A DNA stretch of 64,000 bases from Sphingomonadales bacterium. GTDB lineage: Bacteria; Pseudomonadota; Alphaproteobacteria; Sphingomonadales; Sphingomonadaceae. Both the position numbers and the translations under genes were made by a program. Positions within the stretch are counted from its first letter, which is position 1. Each line of letters starts with the position of its first letter. Below, in pieces: positions 24,621 to 33,282 of the stretch. Under the pieces are notes generated by a model. That model worked only from the letters and a program-made list of their open reading frames with translations, was not told the origin of the DNA and ran no database searches. Where the stretch lies: positions 1 through 64,000 of the forward strand of contig JAGWUH010000005.1 in assembly GCA_028868535.1 (NCBI GenBank), written 5' to 3'.

Positions 24621-25811
24621 ATGGGCGCGGCGATGGAGGATCCCGCCCGCATCGCGAACAACGCCTCGCTGCGCATCGCGCTGTTCAGCGGCAACTACAA
24701 CCTCACCGTCGATGGCGCCAACCGGGCGCTGAACCGGCTGGTCGGCTACCTGCTCGGCCAGGGTGCGGCCGTCCGCGTCTACTCGCCGACGATCGCCGAG
24801 CCCGCGTTCCCGCCCACCGGCGATCTCGTCGGGGTCCCGTCGATCGCCTTTCCCGGCCGCGCCGAATACCGCGTGCCGTCGATGCTGCCGCCGCGCGTCC
24901 GTCGCGATCTTGCCGCCTTCGCGCCCAATGTCGTCCACGTCGCCTCGCCCGACGTCACCGCGCACCGCGCCGTGACGTGGGCGCGCGCGCGCGGCATCCC
25001 GGTGCTGGCCTCGGTCCACACCCGTTTCGATACCTACCCGCGCTACTACAACATGGCCTGGCTGGAACCGGTGCTCACCGCGATCCTGCGCCGCTTCTAC
25101 CGGCGCTGCGACGCGCTCGTCGCCCCGTCGGAAAGCTTCGCCCAGGTCCTGCGCGACCAGCGCATGAACTATGACATCTCGCTGTGGTCGCGCGGGGTCG
25201 ATCGCGCCATCTTCCATCCCGGCCAGCGCGCGCCCGAGTGGCGCCGGGCGCTGGGCATCGCCGACGACGAGATCGTCGTCGGCTTCCTCGGTCGACTGGT
25301 GATGGAAAAGGGCCTCGACGTCTTTGCCGACACCATCGACGAACTCGCCACGCGGGGCATCCCCCACCGAGTGCTCGTCGTCGGCGAAGGCCCCGCGCGC
25401 GACTGGTTCGAGAGCCGGCTGCCGCAGGCGGTGTTTGCCGGCCTGCAATCGGGCGCCGATCTCGGCCGCGCCGTCGCCAGCATGGACGTGCTGTTCAACC
25501 CCTCGATCACCGAGACATTCGGCAACGTCACGCTCGAGGCGATGGCCTGCGGCCTGCCGGTGGTCGCCGCCGAAGCCACCGGCAGCGAAAGCCTCGTCAC
25601 CGAGGGCGTGTCGGGCCGCCTCGTCCGTCCCGGCGCGATCCACGCCTTCGCCGAGGCGCTGCGCGCCTACGTCGAGGATGCCGGACTGCGCGCCCGTCAC
25701 GGCGCCGCGGGGGAACAGCGCGCTCGCGACTTCTCGTGGGACCGCATCAACCAGGCCGTCGCCGATACCTACCTGCGGCTGATCCGCCAGAAGGCCCGCC
25801 TCGGCCGCTGA
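24621..25811 (+). CDS. Glycosyltransferase family 4 (GDP-mannose-dependent MgtA/SqdX-like)
   Basis: The 396-residue GT-B enzyme moves a sugar from an activated nucleotide to a lipid or glycan. The N-terminal acceptor domain has the early F-S-G-N-Y-N-L-T-V-D-G-A-N motif and S-V-H-T-R-F-D-T-Y-P-R-Y-Y typical of MgtA/sulfoquinovosyltransferase relatives. The C-terminal donor domain has F-L-G-R-L-V-M-E-K-G and the E-x7-E pair (E-T-F-G-N-V-T-L-E). Sphingomonads make glycosphingolipids, so that pathway is one possible home, but no neighbour supports it. The start is ATG 24621 or 24633 (the latter gives M-E-D-P). The 3' end lies 3 bases from the converging DUF2218 gene. Confidence 0.85.
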   Translation: MGAAMEDPARIANNASLRIALFSGNYNLTVDGANRALNRLVGYLLGQGAAVRVYSPTIAEPAFPPTGDLVGVPSIAFPGRAEYRVPSMLPPRVRRDLAAFAPNVVHVASPDVTAHRAVTWARARGIPVLASVHTRFDTYPRYYNMAWLEPVLTAILRRFYRRCDALVAPSESFAQVLRDQRMNYDISLWSRGVDRAIFHPGQRAPEWRRALGIADDEIVVGFLGRLVMEKGLDVFADTIDELATRGIPHRVLVVGEGPARDWFESRLPQAVFAGLQSGADLGRAVASMDVLFNPSITETFGNVTLEAMACGLPVVAAEATGSESLVTEGVSGRLVRPGAIHAFAEALRAYVEDAGLRARHGAAGEQRARDFSWDRINQAVADTYLRLIRQKARLGR

Positions 25812-25814
25812 TCG

Positions 25815-26135
25815 TCAGCCGTCCACCCAGTCCCAGGCCAGCTCGCCCTCGCGGAACGCGAAGCGGTCGACATGCCGCGCCACCGCGCCCTTCAGCCCGT
25901 CGCGCTGGCCCGCCTCGCTCGCCGCGATCGTGCAGTGCAAGGCGTCGGGCTCGGCCACGAACGTGACCACGGCATCGCCGGTCCAGCTTGCCCCGCGCGC
26001 GTCGCGCGGAAACACGATCCGGCCCTGGCCGGCGTCGAACGTCACCGCCAGGTTGTGCGCCCAGTGCTTGCACACCTGTTGCAGGTAGCGGCTGGCGTGC
26101 GGTGTCGGCACGCGCACGGTTGCATCCACGCTCAT
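25815..26135 (-). CDS. DUF2218 domain protein
   Basis: The 106-residue protein matches DUF2218: T-P-H-A-S-R-Y-L-Q-Q-V-C-K-H-W-A-H-N at the N-terminus and alternating strands after it. The family is uncharacterised but often sits beside iron/siderophore-interacting or PadR genes. ATG 26135 is clear from AGGAGG 7 bases before. It lies 14 bases after a PadR regulator on the same strand, so they form an operon likely under that regulator. Heme or iron involvement in the family is suggested by genome context, not by this sequence. Confidence 0.85.
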   Translation of the reverse strand: MSVDATVRVPTPHASRYLQQVCKHWAHNLAVTFDAGQGRIVFPRDARGASWTGDAVVTFVAEPDALHCTIAASEAGQRDGLKGAVARHVDRFAFREGELAWDWVDG

Positions 26136-26149
26136 CGTCGTTCCTCCTG

Positions 26150-26815
26150 TCACAGCCGCTCGATCCGCCGCGCCGCCTCGTCGAGCACGTCGGCAATCGC
26201 ATGTGCGGTCTCGGTGGCGAAGTCCTCGGCGGCCAGCCGCCCGGCCAGCGCCATCTTCAGGTTGGCCATCGCCCGCCGCACCGGCGGGCTCGCCTCGCGC
26301 GCGCCTTCCTCGGCCAGCGCGCGCAGCCGCGCCCGCAGCCCGGCGATCACCGTCTCCTGTGCGGCGATCTCGGCGCGCCCGGCCTCGGTCGCGGCGAAAG
26401 CCTTGCGCGCGCCGTCGCCGGCGGTCTCGGCGATCAACCCTTCGTCGACCAGCAGGCTCAGCGTCGGATAGACCACGCCCGGGCTCGGCGCATAGCGCCC
26501 CCCGGTCAGGTCGCCGATCGCGCGGATCAGCTCGTAACCATGGCGCTCGGCGTCGCCGATCAGCGCCAGCAGGACCAGCCGCAGCTCACCGCCGGCGAAC
26601 ATGCGCCGCCCCCGGCCACCGCCCTCGAAGCCTCCCCGGCCACCGCCCGGCCCGCGCCCGAAGCCGCGCCCGCGGTGATGGACGTCATCGTCTCCACCGT
26701 GGCCCCGCTGGCCATCGCCCCGGCCGCCATCCCTTCCGCCCTCTCTGCCGGCGCGCATCATCCGCGCGCGGCCATCGTCATCGCGGCGTTCGCGCCGCAT
26801 CCTGTCGAATCGCAT
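26150..26815 (-). CDS. PadR-family transcriptional regulator with long RG-rich N-terminal tail
   Basis: The 221-residue protein has a PadR winged-helix domain from about residue 74 (L-R-L-V-L-L-A-L-I-G-D-A-E-R-H-G-Y-E-L) with Y-A-P-S-P-G-V-V-Y-P-T-L-S-L-L, followed by the C-terminal dimer helices. The first 72 residues are almost only Arg, Gly and Asp (R-R-E-R-R-D-D-D-G-R, then R-G-F-G-R-G-P-G-G-G-R-G-G), an unusual disordered tail. That start is real: AAGGAG lies 4 bases before ATG 26815. The regulator probably represses its own operon through the site at 26814-26853. DUF2218 follows. Confidence 0.88.
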   Translation of the reverse strand: MRFDRMRRERRDDDGRARMMRAGREGGRDGGRGDGQRGHGGDDDVHHRGRGFGRGPGGGRGGFEGGGRGRRMFAGGELRLVLLALIGDAERHGYELIRAIGDLTGGRYAPSPGVVYPTLSLLVDEGLIAETAGDGARKAFAATEAGRAEIAAQETVIAGLRARLRALAEEGAREASPPVRRAMANLKMALAGRLAAEDFATETAHAIADVLDEAARRIERL

Positions 26816-26853
26816 ATATCTCCTTTCAATCCGATGTCTCTAAGATATATCTT
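26814..26853. promoter_or_regulatory. Inverted repeats in the PadR/rarA intergenic region (candidate PadR operator)
   Basis: AAGATATATCTT (26842-26853) is a perfect 12-base palindrome, and ATATATCT at 26814-26821 is an exact inverse of its AGATATAT half. The patch is strikingly AT-rich against the background. It lies over the PadR start and ribosome site and 60 bases before rarA. Confidence 0.55.
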
Positions 26854-26911
26854 TATACAGTCTTGGCAAGAGGGAGATGCAAATTTTCCCGCAACCCCTA
26901 CCTTGGCGCCG

Positions 26912-28243
26912 ATGGCCGACCTTTTCGCTCCCGATTCCCCTGGCACCGATTCCCCCGGCGCCGATGCGCCCGCCGCAGACGCGCCGCTGGCCGATCGCCT
27001 GCGCCCGCGCGCGTTGCCCGAAGTCATCGGCCAGGAGCACCTGACCGGCCCCGAAGGCGCGATCGGCCGCATGGTCGCCGCCGGCCGCCTGTCATCGATG
27101 ATCCTGTGGGGCCCGCCCGGCACCGGCAAGACCAGCATCGCCCGTCTCCTCGCCGATGCCACCGGCATGCGCTATGCCCCGATCAGCGCGGTGTTCTCGG
27201 GCGTCGCGGACCTCAAGAAAGCCTTCGCCGAAGCCGAAGCCGCCGCCACCACCGGCCGCAAGACGCTGCTGTTCGTGGACGAGATCCACCGCTTCAACCG
27301 CGCCCAGCAGGACGGCTTCCTGCCGTTCGTGGAAAAGGGCACCGTCACCCTCGTCGGCGCTACCACCGAAAACCCCAGCTTCGCGCTCAACGCCGCGCTG
27401 CTCAGCCGCGCGCAGGTGCTGATCCTCCACCGCCTCGACGCCGCCGCGCTCGACACCCTGCTGTCCCGCGCCGAGGGCATCGAGGGCAAGGCCCTCCCCC
27501 TCACCCCGGATGCCCGCGCCGCGCTCGTCGCCAGCGCCGATGGCGATGGCCGCTTCCTGCTCAACCAGGCCGAGACGCTCTACGCGGCGCAAATCCCCGC
27601 GCCGCTCGATCCCGCCGCGCTGGGCCAGTTCCTCCAGCGCCGCGTCGCCGTCTACGACAAGGACCGCGACGGCCACTACAACCTGATTTCCGCGCTGCAC
27701 AAATCCCTGCGCGGCTCCGATCCGCAGGCCGCGCTCTACTACCTCGCGCGGATGCTCACCGCCGGCGAGGAACCGCTTTACGTGCTGCGCCGCCTGGTCC
27801 GCTTCGCCAGCGAGGACATCGGCCTCGCCGACCCGCAGGCACTGGTCCAGTGCCTCGCCGCGAAGGACGCCTACGATTTCCTCGGCTCGCCCGAGGGCGA
27901 ACTCGCCATCGTCCAGGCCTGCCTCTATTGCGCCACCGCCCCCAAGTCGAACGCCGCCTACACCGCGCAGAAGGCGGCGTGGAAATCAGCGAAGGAGACC
28001 GGCTCGCTCAGCCCCCCGGCCAGCATCCTCAACGCGCCGACGAAGCTGATGAAAGACATCGGCTACGGCACCGGCTACGCCTACGACCACGACGCCGAGG
28101 ACGGCTTCTCGGGCGCCGACTACTGGCCCGAGGGCCTTTCCCCGCAGACCTACTATCGCCCGGTCCCCCGCGGGTTCGAGCGCCAGGTGATCGAACGGCT
28201 CGAGTGGTGGGACAGGAAACGCCGCGAGCGCCGCGCGGAATAG
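26912..28243 (+). CDS. rarA: Replication-associated recombination protein A (MgsA/RarA/WRNIP1)
   Basis: The 443-residue AAA+ ATPase acts on stalled replication forks with SSB and RecA. Walker A is G-P-P-G-T-G-K-T (67-74) and Walker B F-V-D-E-I-H-R-F (D123/E124). Sensor 1 is A-T-T-E-N-P-S-F. The C-terminal tetramerisation region includes R-R-L-V-R-F-A-S-E-D-I-G-L-A-D-P and the family's K-E-T-G-S-L-S-P-P segment. The first 26 residues are an Ala/Asp/Pro-rich tail. ATG 26912 has a poor ribosome site, so the start may be inefficient. It is divergent from padR. Confidence 0.94.
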   Translation: MADLFAPDSPGTDSPGADAPAADAPLADRLRPRALPEVIGQEHLTGPEGAIGRMVAAGRLSSMILWGPPGTGKTSIARLLADATGMRYAPISAVFSGVADLKKAFAEAEAAATTGRKTLLFVDEIHRFNRAQQDGFLPFVEKGTVTLVGATTENPSFALNAALLSRAQVLILHRLDAAALDTLLSRAEGIEGKALPLTPDARAALVASADGDGRFLLNQAETLYAAQIPAPLDPAALGQFLQRRVAVYDKDRDGHYNLISALHKSLRGSDPQAALYYLARMLTAGEEPLYVLRRLVRFASEDIGLADPQALVQCLAAKDAYDFLGSPEGELAIVQACLYCATAPKSNAAYTAQKAAWKSAKETGSLSPPASILNAPTKLMKDIGYGTGYAYDHDAEDGFSGADYWPEGLSPQTYYRPVPRGFERQVIERLEWWDRKRRERRAE

Positions 28244-28310
28244 CCCCCTTGCCGCCGCCGCGGCGCACTGCCTCTCCTCCCCCCGCCCCTCCCGCGCCCA
28301 TCTACCGCGC

Positions 28311-28537
28311 AAGCTGAAATACCGCGCGCAAGCTGCTGGAATACAACGCGCTCCGCTCTGGGCCTGGCTTCCTGCAAGACGTCAAGGCGTGGCTGTTCGC
28401 CGCCATCCAGATGCCCGATCACCGCACCGGCCTGCCGATCGACTGGCCGCCAGTATGACGTGATCGCCGTCGGCGGCCACTTCGCCGTGCCCTGCCCCGG
28501 GGCCGGCGCGGTGATGGCCTCGGCGCTGCCGAAATAG
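28311..28537 (+). pseudogene. Relic of a PQQ-dependent dehydrogenase C-terminus (degraded)
   Basis: The last frame before TAG 28535-28537 reads Q-Y-D-V-I-A-V-G-G-H then ending A-V-M-A-S-A-L-P-K, much like the end of membrane quinoprotein glucose/alcohol dehydrogenases (Q-Y-V-V-I-A-A-G-G-H, closing with A-F-A-L-P). Upstream, W-L-F-A-A-I-Q appears in another frame, recalling the preceding beta-propeller blade, so at least one frameshift is present and the rest of the gene is missing. The stretch 28244-28611 otherwise holds no gene. Assignment rests on a short match and is tentative. Confidence 0.45.
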
Positions 28538-28558
28538 CCGGCACCCCCAAACGCAAAC

Positions 28559-28579
28559 GGGGCGAGCATCGCTCGCCCC
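28559..28579. terminator. Hairpin downstream of the PEP-CTERM gene
   Basis: GGGGCGAGC, loop ATC, GCTCGCCCC: a 9-base perfect stem. On the minus strand it is followed by GTTTGCGTTTG, a weak T-rich tail. Confidence 0.7.
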
Positions 28580-28611
28580 GCCTGCGGGTCCCCGGCTGGA
28601 AACCGGCGTTC

Positions 28612-29211
28612 TCAGAACGAGAACGCCACCTTCACCTGCTGGCGGCGACGCATCGCGAAGCCGACCATGCCAAGGCCCAGGATCATCGTCGCCCAGGTCG
28701 CCGGCTCCGGCACGCCGTCGTTGACGCTCGCGGTGCGCACGTAGAGCTGGTCGGCAAAGCTGGCGGCGCCAGCGGTTCCTGCCCACGGACCATAAGTCTG
28801 GCCGTTGCCGTCCTGCCAGTCGCAATGGGTGTAGAACGAAGCGAAGTACGGCGTCGCGCAGGCGCCGGCCGATTGCGCGAAGTTATAGTTGGAGTTGGTC
28901 GCCTGGAAATGGGCGCCCGAAGCCAGGTCGCTGCCGCCGAACGGCACGTTGCCGCCCGCGAACAGGAAGTCGGTCGCCTGCGGCGCGCTCGCCAGTTCGG
29001 CCACGGTCGGCAGGCGCCAGCCCAGCGAGCCCTGGAACGAAAGGTCCGAAGCCGTGCCCGGCAGCGGGTTCGCCCAGGCCCAGTCGAGCCCGTTGAAGGT
29101 GATGTAGGCGTTGGCCGGCACCGGCAGGTTGATCGCGGCCGAAGCCGGCACCGCCGCCAACAGGCTCGCCGCGCCCAGCAGAAGACCGGCGGCACGCTTG
29201 AAAGAACTCAT
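28612..29211 (-). CDS. PEP-CTERM sorting-domain exported protein
   Basis: The 199-residue secreted protein has a signal peptide (cleavage A-S-A/A-I) and ends with the exosortase sorting signal: V-P-E-P-A-T-W at about 166, a membrane span M-I-L-G-L-G-M-V-G-F-A-M, and basic R-R-R-Q. The exosortase system cuts and anchors such proteins, usually with exopolysaccharide. The body contains three cysteines, and aromatic/Gly/Asn strands with no known enzyme motif. Neither exosortase nor EPS genes are in this window. The start at ATG 29211 follows AAGGGG. A palindrome at 29226-29240 sits just before the ribosome site. Confidence 0.88.
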   Translation of the reverse strand: MSSFKRAAGLLLGAASLLAAVPASAAINLPVPANAYITFNGLDWAWANPLPGTASDLSFQGSLGWRLPTVAELASAPQATDFLFAGGNVPFGGSDLASGAHFQATNSNYNFAQSAGACATPYFASFYTHCDWQDGNGQTYGPWAGTAGAASFADQLYVRTASVNDGVPEPATWATMILGLGMVGFAMRRRQQVKVAFSF

Positions 29212-29225
29212 CGCAAATTCCCCTT

Positions 29226-29240
29226 CGCAATTAAATTGCG
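29226..29240. promoter_or_regulatory. Perfect palindrome just upstream of the PEP-CTERM gene
   Basis: CGCAATT and AATTGCG are exact inverted repeats around one A, in an AT-rich patch (29212-29290) directly before the PEP-CTERM start on the minus strand. Possible operator or RNA hairpin in the 5' leader. Confidence 0.45.
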
Positions 29241-29493
29241 CCCTGACTCGATAACTTTATTAACTGAAATACGAAGAGTCCAGAATTATGAGCGCAAGCT
29301 TAACGGCCCGGCTCTTGGCGGGCAGCTCTGGCGCCCTGCGGGAATTCCCCTATCGGACAACCGTTTGCACGAAACTCCGGGGATTCCCGGCGTCGGCGGC
29401 AATACGGAGCGCGCCGGAATTTTGTCCTGAAATGGGACGGCAATGCTTTTTGTCCTCTGGCCGCTGCGGCAAGCCTGGGTCTGCTCCGCCCGC

Positions 29494-32400
29494 TCACGCC
29501 GCCCGGCGCAGCGCATATCCGTCCGCCGCCCGCGTCACGTGCCCGAGCCGCTCCAGCGCATCGAGCGTCCGCTGCACCCGCGCCGCCACCTTCATCCCTT
29601 GCGCATGGCTCCGCGCGATCGCCTCGGCGCTCGCCGCCCCGCCGCGCAGCGCCGCGATCACCGCCGCCGTCTGGCCGATCGCATCGCGCGGGAACGCCGG
29701 CTTGCGCGCCGCCGCCGCGGGCAACGCCGCTTCCAGTTGGGCCCCGTCCCCCGCCGGGCGCAGCGCCACCGCCCCCGCCCGCGCGATCTGGTATTCCGGC
29801 CGCAGCCAGCGCACCCGCCCGGCGCGCTCCTCGGCATGGCGCTCGGCATTCAGCGCCACCAGCCGCGCCACGATCGCCTCGTCCGCCAGGTCGCGCGGCC
29901 AGCCGTAGGCGTCCGCCACCCCGGCATCGATGCGGTCGTGCAGCTCGGCGATCAGGTCTACCAGCCCGCGCCGCCGCTGGTCCTGCTCGGCCGCGTCCAG
30001 CGCCTCGCCTTTGCGCAGCTTGTCGCGCAGGTTGTACAGCCCGGTCAGCGTCAGGTCGCCGTGCCGCGCCAGCACGTCCTTGCGCACCGCGTCCAGCTCT
30101 TCCGCCAGCGCCCCGATCGCCCGCCGCTGCTCGGCCGCCGCATCGGGAAACGGGAAGGGGTCGAAAGTCGCCGATTTGACGTATACGGAGTCGTTACCGA
30201 CGCCAAGCCACCCGCCAGCACGACGAGACCAAGCGACGTGCTGTTGCGAACTAAGCACCGCTAAGTGGTAGGCATCTTCGCTTGCCACGATAACGACTTT
30301 GTCGTCGCACAGACAGTCTACTGGTAGAAACTGAAAAACCCGGTGCTTCGAGGTATCCACGGTACAAATGTACCTACGAAGATCCGAAAGAGCCGGACGC
30401 ATTTCATTTCTAGGTTTTCCAAATATCCACCAACTTTTCGCATAAGCCCAGGCATCTTTCGTGCCTGATCTTCTTGCTTGATCCTCTCGGTCTTTCTTCA
30501 CGCTAATGAGCAAGTATTGGTAAACTTCGGGATATTTTCTCCGAACTTCACTCTCTTCCAACCCAAACAGGTCGATCACCAAAAGCCCGCGAGGCGTCTG
30601 TGCGAGATCGCGGCCATTCCGATACGGTCGAATATGGCGTGCCAGACCATCCCGACGATCAAGGCCTAGCACCTCCGCTTCGTCCGCATTTACGATGAAC
30701 CCTGATCCATGAAGCTTGACACCATCATGGCAGATTCCCGCATTGGCCAAGAGTTTGACGCCTCCAGTAACATTCGCCCCCGTGCTCAAGTCGGCGTGAA
30801 CGTGCCCCGCCGCTTCGGTGAACTCGATCTCCGGTGCATCGCCGTCCAGCCCCGCCTCGCGCACCACCTTCAGCACGCGCCCTTCGCGCTTGCCCGGCGC
30901 CGCCACCGTCATCGCGATCCGCACCGCTGCCGTGTCCCGCGTCGCCTTCGTCCACGGATGATCGGGGATCGCCAGCACCAGGCTCAACGGCGCCCGCCCG
31001 TCGAGATGCCGGGCGATCACCCGGCGATTGAATCCTTGCGTGATCGAATTGGTCGTCACGAATCCAAACCGCTGCAGTCGCGATCCCTTGCGCGCCATCT
31101 GCTCCGCCGCCCGGTCCCACCAGTACATGACGAAGTCCGCGCTCTTGTTCACTTTCGGATTAGCCTTCCACAGCGCCACGGCATAAGCTTCCCCCAACCG
31201 GGAACGGATCACGCTCCCGCCAATGAACGGCGGATTCCCCACGATGTAGTCTGCCTCCGGCCACTCCGGCCGGCGCGGGTTCGCCAGTTCGGTGCCGCTG
31301 CGGTCGGCGTTCGGCCGCTCCCCGTCGTGCTTCACCACCGCGTCCATCGCCTGGATGTTGGCCAGCTTCTCCAGCACCGGGTCGCTCACGCTGGTGCCGT
31401 TGCGCATCTGCCATTGCAGGTAGCCCAGCCACAGCACCAGCTCGGCGATCGCCGCCGCGCGCGGGTTCAGTTCCAGCCCCAGGAAGTTGCGCGGATGCAC
31501 CGTCGCCGTTTCCAGCGCCAGCGCCTCCTGCCCGCCCAGTTCCGCCAGCACTTCCAGCACGTCGCCTTCCAGCCGCTTCAGCAGTTCGAGCGCCACGTAG
31601 AGAAAGTTCCCGGTGCCGCACGCCGGGTCCAGCACCCGCGTCGCCGCCAGCTTCTCGTGGAAGTCGTGCACCGCGCGGATCGCCGCCTCGCGGTCGCTGC
31701 CGCGCTCGCGCTCCACGGTGCCCAGCACCACTTCCTGCCACTCGGCCTGCAGCGGATCGATCACCGTCGCGTTGACCAGCCGCTCGACATAGGCGCGCGG
31801 CGTGTAGTGCGCGCCCAGCCGCTTGCGCTCCTCCTTGTCCAGCGCCTGTTCCAGCAGGGTGCCGAAGATCGCCGGCTCCACCTCGGTCCAGTCGTGTCGC
31901 GCCGCCTCGTACAGCTCGCCGATTTCCTCCTTGCGCAGCGCGATCGCCTGCCGCTCCGCGAACAGCCCGCCGTTGAACCGCCGCACGGTCCGGCGCAGCA
32001 GCGGGCTGAATCCGCCCGTGTCCATCGATCGCCACAGGTCTTCCAGCATCGGCGCGAAACTGTCCGGTGCGCTCCGCGCCTCGCCCAGCACTTCGGTGAA
32101 GCTGCCTTTCTCCAGCAATCCGGTGTCCTCGGCAAACATGGTGAACAGGCAGCGCATCAGGAAATGCGCCACCGGCTCGGGCTTGTGGCCGCGGTCTTCC
32201 AGCAGCTTGCTCACGCTGGCCAGCCGCCCGGCAATGTTCCGGGTCACGGCCGCCGCCCGCTTCGCCGGGTCCAGGCTGTGCGGATCGCTCCAGATCGCCC
32301 GCAGCCGCGCCTGCACGCCGGCATCGCGCAGGTCGTCGAGATAGATGCGGAACCCGCCGCGATCGGGAAACTGGCGATAGTTCTTTCCCTGCCCGGAAAA

Positions 32401-32910
32401 GTCCGCGAACACCTCGATCGCATGGCCGACATCGCAGACGAGGATGAACGGCGGCCAGCCGTGGTCCACCGGCAGCGCCCGCGCATACTGCTCCGCCTGC
32501 TCGCGCGCGTTGCGCATCAGCACGTCCCAGCCGCGATGCGCGCTGCGCCGTCCGCGCGCCCCGCCCGCGTCCATTCCCGGCAGCGCCCCCTGCTCGCCCG
32601 GCACCGCCACTTCCTTGGCGCCGCCCCGTTCGCGGCTCTGCTTGGCCTCCAGCACGAAGCATCCGCGCTTGTAGAGGTCGATCCGCCCATGCCCACTGCG
32701 GCCTGCCTCGTCGCGAAAGGTCACCGCCCGCTCGAACACGTAGTCGTTGGCGCGATGCGTCGCCTCTGCCGGACACGGCTGCGGCAGTTCCAGCACTTGC
32801 GCCAGCTCGGTCAGGAACAGCGGAAAGTTCGCCCGTTCCGCGCCCCCTTCGTTGCTGCGCCACCGCTCGATGAACTGCTCGATATCCACGCCGCTCCCCG
32901 CCGGCCTCAC
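29494..32910 (-). CDS. Single-chain restriction-modification enzyme, MmeI/type IIL-like
   Basis: The 1138-residue protein fuses nuclease, methyltransferase and specificity parts. Near the N-terminus, D78-x9-E88-A-K90 in R-I-D-L-Y...V-L-E-A-K matches the MmeI PD-(D/E)xK site. The N6-adenine methyltransferase has motif I D-P-A-C-G-T-G-N-F (428-436) and motif IV N-P-P-F (559-562), preceded by the linker G-A-H-Y-T-P. The target-recognition part is around residues 700-910, and there the DNA is far less GC-rich (about 45-55% in sampled lines of 30180-30780 against about 65-70% on both sides). The C-terminal region is helical. It protects against phage by cutting unmethylated DNA. No partner genes are needed. 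The start may lie a few codons downstream. Confidence 0.88.
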   Translation of the reverse strand: MRPAGSGVDIEQFIERWRSNEGGAERANFPLFLTELAQVLELPQPCPAEATHRANDYVFERAVTFRDEAGRSGHGRIDLYKRGCFVLEAKQSRERGGAKEVAVPGEQGALPGMDAGGARGRRSAHRGWDVLMRNAREQAEQYARALPVDHGWPPFILVCDVGHAIEVFADFSGQGKNYRQFPDRGGFRIYLDDLRDAGVQARLRAIWSDPHSLDPAKRAAAVTRNIAGRLASVSKLLEDRGHKPEPVAHFLMRCLFTMFAEDTGLLEKGSFTEVLGEARSAPDSFAPMLEDLWRSMDTGGFSPLLRRTVRRFNGGLFAERQAIALRKEEIGELYEAARHDWTEVEPAIFGTLLEQALDKEERKRLGAHYTPRAYVERLVNATVIDPLQAEWQEVVLGTVERERGSDREAAIRAVHDFHEKLAATRVLDPACGTGNFLYVALELLKRLEGDVLEVLAELGGQEALALETATVHPRNFLGLELNPRAAAIAELVLWLGYLQWQMRNGTSVSDPVLEKLANIQAMDAVVKHDGERPNADRSGTELANPRRPEWPEADYIVGNPPFIGGSVIRSRLGEAYAVALWKANPKVNKSADFVMYWWDRAAEQMARKGSRLQRFGFVTTNSITQGFNRRVIARHLDGRAPLSLVLAIPDHPWTKATRDTAAVRIAMTVAAPGKREGRVLKVVREAGLDGDAPEIEFTEAAGHVHADLSTGANVTGGVKLLANAGICHDGVKLHGSGFIVNADEAEVLGLDRRDGLARHIRPYRNGRDLAQTPRGLLVIDLFGLEESEVRRKYPEVYQYLLISVKKDREDQARRSGTKDAWAYAKSWWIFGKPRNEMRPALSDLRRYICTVDTSKHRVFQFLPVDCLCDDKVVIVASEDAYHLAVLSSQQHVAWSRRAGGWLGVGNDSVYVKSATFDPFPFPDAAAEQRRAIGALAEELDAVRKDVLARHGDLTLTGLYNLRDKLRKGEALDAAEQDQRRRGLVDLIAELHDRIDAGVADAYGWPRDLADEAIVARLVALNAERHAEERAGRVRWLRPEYQIARAGAVALRPAGDGAQLEAALPAAAARKPAFPRDAIGQTAAVIAALRGGAASAEAIARSHAQGMKVAARVQRTLDALERLGHVTRAADGYALRRAA

Positions 32911-33282
32911 GCGCGCGCGCGATCGATCCCAGCCAAGCGTCGCAGACTCGACATCCGCTTGATTAAAGACGGTTTATCTGCGGAAAGTAAGGCGCTGCAT
33001 CGGGAGCGCTCCGGTCGAATGGCCTGGCCGCGATCAGAAACCGCTGTCCTACATCGCCCGATTCGGTCACAGTCCCCGCGCTGCTTCGCTTCGTCGCGCC
33101 GCCTGTCCTGCGGTCTGAACTTTTTGGTCTTCAGTAAACCTGCCCCATCGGTCCTTGAACCCTGTCAACGCGTGTCAACACCCCCAAGGCGTGCGTCCTG
33201 TCACCACCACGCACACACCGTGTCGCCGCTCGCCGCGGCGACGCTGAATCGACGGAGACTCGACAGTGATCGGCGAGCGATT
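32911..33282. other. 372-base divergent gap between the RM gene and a hypothetical gene
   Basis: No coding region is supported. The part near 32960-33000 (GATTAAAGACGGTTTATC) is AT-rich and suits the RM promoter on the minus strand: TTACTT, 17 bases, TTTAAT. TGTCAAC occurs twice within 16 bases (about 33163-33178). Nothing resembles an att site, integrase or control (C) protein. Confidence 0.4.

Noticed and set aside
32911-33282. Control (C) protein or second RM subunit gene
   Set aside because: No frame in this gap has a helix-turn-helix or other domain and the RM protein is complete in one chain.
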